Below, piece by piece: positions 24,054-27,752 of a stretch of 27,752 bases of DNA. This DNA is from Mansonella perstans (Eukaryota; Nematoda; Chromadorea; Rhabditida; Onchocercidae). The translations under genes and the position numbers were made by a program. The notes beneath the pieces are model-generated. The model had not been told where the DNA came from. It saw nothing but the letters and a program-made list of their open reading frames with translations, and ran no database searches. Position 1 is the first letter of the stretch, and the number at the start of each line of letters is the position of its first letter. The stretch is from assembly GCA_037074765.1 (NCBI GenBank), contig JBAMDO010000399.1:1-27752 (forward strand), in the 5' to 3' direction.

Positions 24054-25106
24054 ATAATTTGATGTATCCGTCTAAATCATTCATTCATGTAGGTATCAAT
24101 GACAAATTTTCAACGATAATAAAGTTTTTTAGAGAATGAAATGCAATTTCCTCACAAATATCAAAATCAATTTCATCGGTTTTCTTCTCTTTTTTACAAA
24201 TTAAAAAACATTTATAAGAGATTTGAATGTCTGCTTGGCCAATTTCCTTTTTTTTTTTGAAAAAAAGTGTAAAAGATATTATGTTTTCTCCTTGGCCTTT
24301 TTATTTCTCCTTTCCTTCTCTCCTCGTCTTACTCTTGCCAGTCCACAGGACCGTTTCAATGAATATTTCTCGTATGTGGGAAAAACGACGAAAAGGTAGG
24401 ATGGTGACAATTTTGAATTATTAAAATTCCAAAGATCATTAAGCTTAAAATTTTATTTTGCATAACAAAAACTGAAACAGATAAGTATGAATAAATGATA
24501 AGACTAAAGATCAACATTACTAGTTATATGATCAAAATGAAATAATTTGAAAAATCAATGGAAATAAGAAAAAAACCCAAATAATGTACGAAATATATAT
24601 AACAATTATGACAATGATATTAGCTGGTATTAATTTAAATTAGCGAATGTTTAAATACTTTTAAAGACTGATATTTTTCTCAGCTTAAATTTATGGAAAA
24701 AAGGACGGAAATATCAGAAAATTTCGAGTTACAATGTAATTTTCTGGTAGCAATTGTATCAAATTAAAATGCGTATGAAACAAATGATTTGATGAATCCT
24801 TCGTTCAAAATTATAAATCTTCGGTATATTGTAAGGAACTCTTGCTTATAACCAAGCTAATTGATGTCAGAATATTGTAACCTTTGGTCTTTAACATCCT
24901 ATTTGTGATTGTCAAGAAAAGTTAAAACAGTCATCCTCTGCTTAATGTCCAAAAGTTATGTTAAAATGTTGTAAGCCAAACAACATATCTCCGCTATAAA
25001 GAGTGGCATCCACCCAAAAGCTGGATTCTCTGTCATCAATCTTTCACGTCATCCTTCGCCGGCTTCTCTTTCTTCTTCACTTTCTCCTTCTTACTAAAAA
25101 AAAAAA

Positions 25107-25126
25107 GCCTATACTTGAGTACAGGC
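25107..25126 (-). other. Hairpin with a T tail, terminator-like
   Basis: On the minus strand GCCTGTAC and GTATAGGC pair through eight positions with one G-U wobble around a TCAA loop. Flanking A5 and T runs extend the stem, and a run of about eleven T follows. The shape matches a bacterial intrinsic terminator, but in this nuclear context the T run followed by AG could equally be a splice acceptor. Confidence 0.5.
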
Positions 25127-25170
25127 TTTTTCCCCATTTTTTTTCGTTTCCTTTTTATTGAGAATCGAAT

Positions 25171-25201
25171 AACTTTTTAGCAGCAGAAAACATTTTTTCT
25201 G
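25171..25201 (+). promoter_or_regulatory. Putative trans-splice acceptor before the ARM-like gene
   Basis: AACTTTTTAG ends at 25180 and is followed by a 21-base leader before an ATG at 25202. The T-rich acceptor and short leader fit nematode spliced-leader addition. Confidence 0.4.
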
Positions 25202-27485
25202 ATGCCAAATGAGCTTCCGAAGAATACTGTTGGTGAAGACCGTGTGAAAGTTCATGTATACGTGAGTCCATTCGATCTTAGTTTTTCATTTTTGTTTTGT
25301 GCAAATGTTCTGTTGAAAACATTGATTTAATTAGAAAAATGGTGGTGCTTCACTCCAAGTTAAATAACTTAATTTGATAGTAGTAGGTAATTCAGATTAG
25401 GTTTTTGTTGAGAACTGAACAAAATCATGATGGATTTTCATGATCTCGTTATGGATTGATGATTCCATCTAGTATTTGGACGGACTTTTTTTTTGGTGAG
25501 GAGTGTTGAATGGTGGAATAGAGAGCGAACATATATTTAATACCACTTATTAATCAATGCAAAATCATTGAGCATTTATCATCGAAGATTTGGTCGTTTT
25601 ATTCTTTGCTATTATGTTATAAACGATCGGAAAGGTTTTTTTTAATGTAGATTAAGCCGTGTAATGAGGATTTCCAAATGACGAGGAATGATCTGAGGAA
25701 TTGCGTCAGTAATAATAATCCAGATCAGATCAACTGCAGTTTACAGCATTTTTTAGAAATTTTGGCCATGCTGGAAGTATTTTTCACACGTAAGTTAAAA
25801 TGGTGTTTGTTAAAGTGAAAGAAGTTTTATGCAAAAAAATTCATTGCAAATGTACATCTTAGTGTACGATTATGTTCGAAAATCAATTAGATAACATTTA
25901 AGCATATAGCGTAAATCACTCTGAAATAAGTCTAAAATTGCTCACAACAAATTCTTCTAGGTCAATTCAGAACAATCATAAATGTTGACAACTATGAAAA
26001 ACTTCGACCTTAACTTTAATAGTTGCTTTTTTTTCAATAAATTAGGCAACGATGATAAATAAAATGATAAAAATTATAGAAACTAACGAGTTTATCTATA
26101 AGAAGTGCCGATGGAATGAGATTACGAATAGGCATCAGAAATATTTAACTGCACGTGCCTAAAGTCATTTGGGTCGAATAATTTTTCATAAAAGTACGGC
26201 TTATCTAAATGAAATTTAGCTAATGTCCAAAAGTGTTGAAAGTAATAAAAAGATTGATAATGGAAAAAAGGCATTTCTTTGTGGGGTAGTACTTAAATTC
26301 ACAATAACATTCATAATAACTTGCAGTGAGGAACAAGCCAGCCGCAAACCATATTATCATTTTATCCATCAGCGTTACCTAATTTATGAAAAAAGAGCAA
26401 CCATTAAAGTTAAGGTAGAAGTTTTTCATAGTTGTCAACATAACTGTTCTGAAGTGACCTAGAAGAATTTGTTGTTAATCATCAAGTCGTCGAATTTAAA
26501 TCATTTACAGATCGAGGATCTCATTCGATGAATGTGAGTGAATTTTGCTAACATTCAAAGAGATGCCGTCTGGCTCTTGCTAATTGTGCCTGCTCACCGC
26601 ATGAGATATGCTATACAATAATCCAACATGTAAGTTTGCACATTTTTCACGATCTATTTGCATTTTCCAGCTAGATTTGTTCCTGTTTGTAAAGTACCCA
26701 GAAACAAAATTTCCTGTAATCGAAATGATTTTGTAAGGGTGGCATACAAGCATTAATTGATTGTGACGCAATAACAGACAGTAAAACACGAGATCACGTT
26801 TTTTGGGCACTCGGTACCTTCGCATTGGATTGTTCTAAATACCATAAAAAGGTAATATTTATTCCAGGAAATTCAAAAAACAATAGTAGCACATTTCTAG
26901 CATAGTAATTAATACTTGCGATATAATACCTCGCAAGTTCTTAAATAACATTCACCCAATACTATATTGTCATATTACTATATTTGCGTATATTTATACC
27001 TGCTAATTACGTAAGATAGTAAGTGTTCGTACAGGCACAGGCTGCACTCCCGGTTGATTGGAGTTCTTGTAAATCCCTCGTTCGTCTACTGTTCGAGAGT
27101 GGAAAAAAGGCATTTCTTTGTGGGGTAGTAATTAAATCCATAATAACCTTTCATCTTACAATTAATAAAATTCTTGATGGATTTTTCATCTTTGCAATCA
27201 TTATCTTACATAGTATTGCTAAAGTTTGTAAGGTCAACCAGCTTACAATGAGCGACAAGTTGACCTTTTGTAGGTTAATAGCATTAACATAAAAGTAACC
27301 GGCCCATCTCACTAATTCATATATTACTTACTGGTTACGGTCAAACATTGTTCATTAACTAACCAGACAAATATAACTGTAAAAAACAGTCATCATCGAA
27401 ATAATATCATATACTTCGAAACTTCAAAATTTCAATAACTTAACTTTTCTAGTACAACAACGTCCTGTCCATCCTTAAGGAATAA
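25202..27485 (+). CDS. Armadillo-repeat-like protein, fragmentary gene model
   Basis: The best-supported chain is 26327-26414, 26561-26629, 26738-26851 and 27035-27124, joined in phase by GT-AG introns. It reads as Armadillo-type helices: ATIKVKRCRLALANCACSP, then HEICYTIIQH, GGIQALIDCDAITDS and TRDHVFWALGTFALDC. The pattern recalls importin-alpha (alternating AWALTNIASG and AVVEAGAVPLF elements), but cysteine-rich divergence makes the subfamily uncertain. Candidate 5' exons are 25202-25261 (MPNELPKNTV...) and 25651-25789, which join in phase. The link from 25789 to 26327 is not resolved: the strong donor leaves phase 1 and the next exon needs phase 2. A possible last exon at 27453-27485 (YNNVLSILKE, stop) precedes AATAAA at 27519. 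It could be a divergent importin-alpha, another ARM protein or a decaying copy. Confidence 0.45.
26262..26309 (+). repeat. Direct repeat, copy 1 (pair at 27101-27148)
   Basis: About 48 bp starting GGAAAAAAGGCATTTCTTTG recur in the same orientation at 27101-27148, with the first 30 bases identical. In the second copy the first 24 bases encode GKKAFLCG at the end of an ARM-like exon and the rest is the start of the intron. In copy 1 the same codons are open in the same phase and also end at GTAGTA. This suggests a local duplication of an exon edge within the gene. Confidence 0.85.
27101..27148 (+). repeat. Direct repeat, copy 2 (pair at 26262-26309)
   Basis: Same-orientation partner of the upstream copy, 839 bp away, spanning the 3' end of the exon 27035-27124 and the first bases of its intron. 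Confidence 0.85.
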
Positions 27486-27752
27486 TTCTAAACTTCCAAA
27501 TATTAAAACGACCAAAACAATAAAAGAATATGCAGTCAATTAACATTCGGGATAGTAATTAAAACTCCGAAGGAATCATTCCTCAGAGATTCACGTAAAT
27601 GGAAAAAAGAAAACGAAATCATTTTTACCGACCAAATCGAGAAACTTCACCACGGAGACGACGCACAAAAGACTAATCAACAAACCACTTAAGTCATACT
27701 TATTTTATCACCAGTCACGAACTATCCTCCCCCTACCTCCCTTTCTTGTACA
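27486..27752. other. Window end, possible 3' region of the ARM-like gene
   Basis: AATAAA at 27519-27524 could be a polyadenylation signal for the upstream gene. Nothing else is recognised to the end of the window. Confidence 0.35.

Larger units (their letters stand above)
19240..25150. other. Gene-poor AT-rich tract upstream of the RBFOX gene
   Basis: No exon could be supported across nearly 6 kb. From about 20.1 to 24.1 kb the sequence is dominated by A and T runs of 10-20 bases and purine- or pyrimidine-only tracts. CT microsatellites lie at about 21497-21514, 23057-23080 and 23397-23432. Short open frames here consist of homopolymer-encoded Lys and Phe. It may hold the promoter or a long 5' intron of the RBFOX gene. 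Confidence 0.55.

Noticed and set aside
26671..26737. Two open readings between 26671 and 26737 that suggested a frameshifted gene or a GDNF-receptor-like cysteine motif
   Set aside because: Using the acceptor TTTTGTAAG at 26737 joins 26629 to 26738 in phase and gives a continuous ARM-like reading, so this stretch is better taken as intron.
26580..26825. 81-codon minus-strand open frame
   Set aside because: It overlaps the phased plus-strand ARM-like exons and their intron, has no splice support and shows no domain.

Overview
The window looks like nuclear DNA of a nematode, most likely a filarial (spirurid) worm. The grounds are very AT-rich sequence full of homopolymer runs, short exons with T-rich TTTCAG/TTTTAG acceptors, putative trans-splice acceptors a few bases before start codons, and a nematode-style Fox-1 family gene. 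No bacterial operon, CRISPR array, rRNA or tRNA gene was recognised. The species assignment is an inference.

Layout. 1-8.69 kb: no gene I can name. It holds a tandem array of a ~91 bp unit (3.03-3.49 kb) and a cluster of trinucleotide microsatellites (6.77-7.9 kb). 8.70-10.65 kb, plus strand: a complete six-exon gene for an RMND5/Gid2-type E3 ubiquitin ligase subunit of the CTLH/GID complex (391 codons plus stop). 10.65-13.9 kb: noncoding, with a 70 bp duplication, a CA microsatellite and a minisatellite. 13.9-19.2 kb, minus strand: an RBFOX (fox-1/asd-1 type) splicing-factor gene. Seven exons are well supported and an eighth, first coding exon is a candidate; the protein ends in the family's NRFAPY C-terminus. 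19.2-25.2 kb: noncoding AT-rich DNA with many A/T runs and simple repeats. 25.2-27.5 kb, plus strand: a fragmentary model of an Armadillo-repeat gene, possibly a divergent importin-alpha relative.

The best biological signal is in the RBFOX gene. It keeps the 93-nt in-frame exon that, in vertebrate RBFOX genes, is skipped by autoregulation. It also has a 52-nt exon whose skipping would introduce an early stop. The two long introns around that 52-nt exon carry a sense-strand cluster of TGCATG, the family's own binding site. This predicts an autoregulatory splicing circuit in a nematode Fox gene.

The RMND5 and RBFOX genes converge, with about 3.2 kb between their stop codons. I see no sign that the genes in this window act in one pathway.
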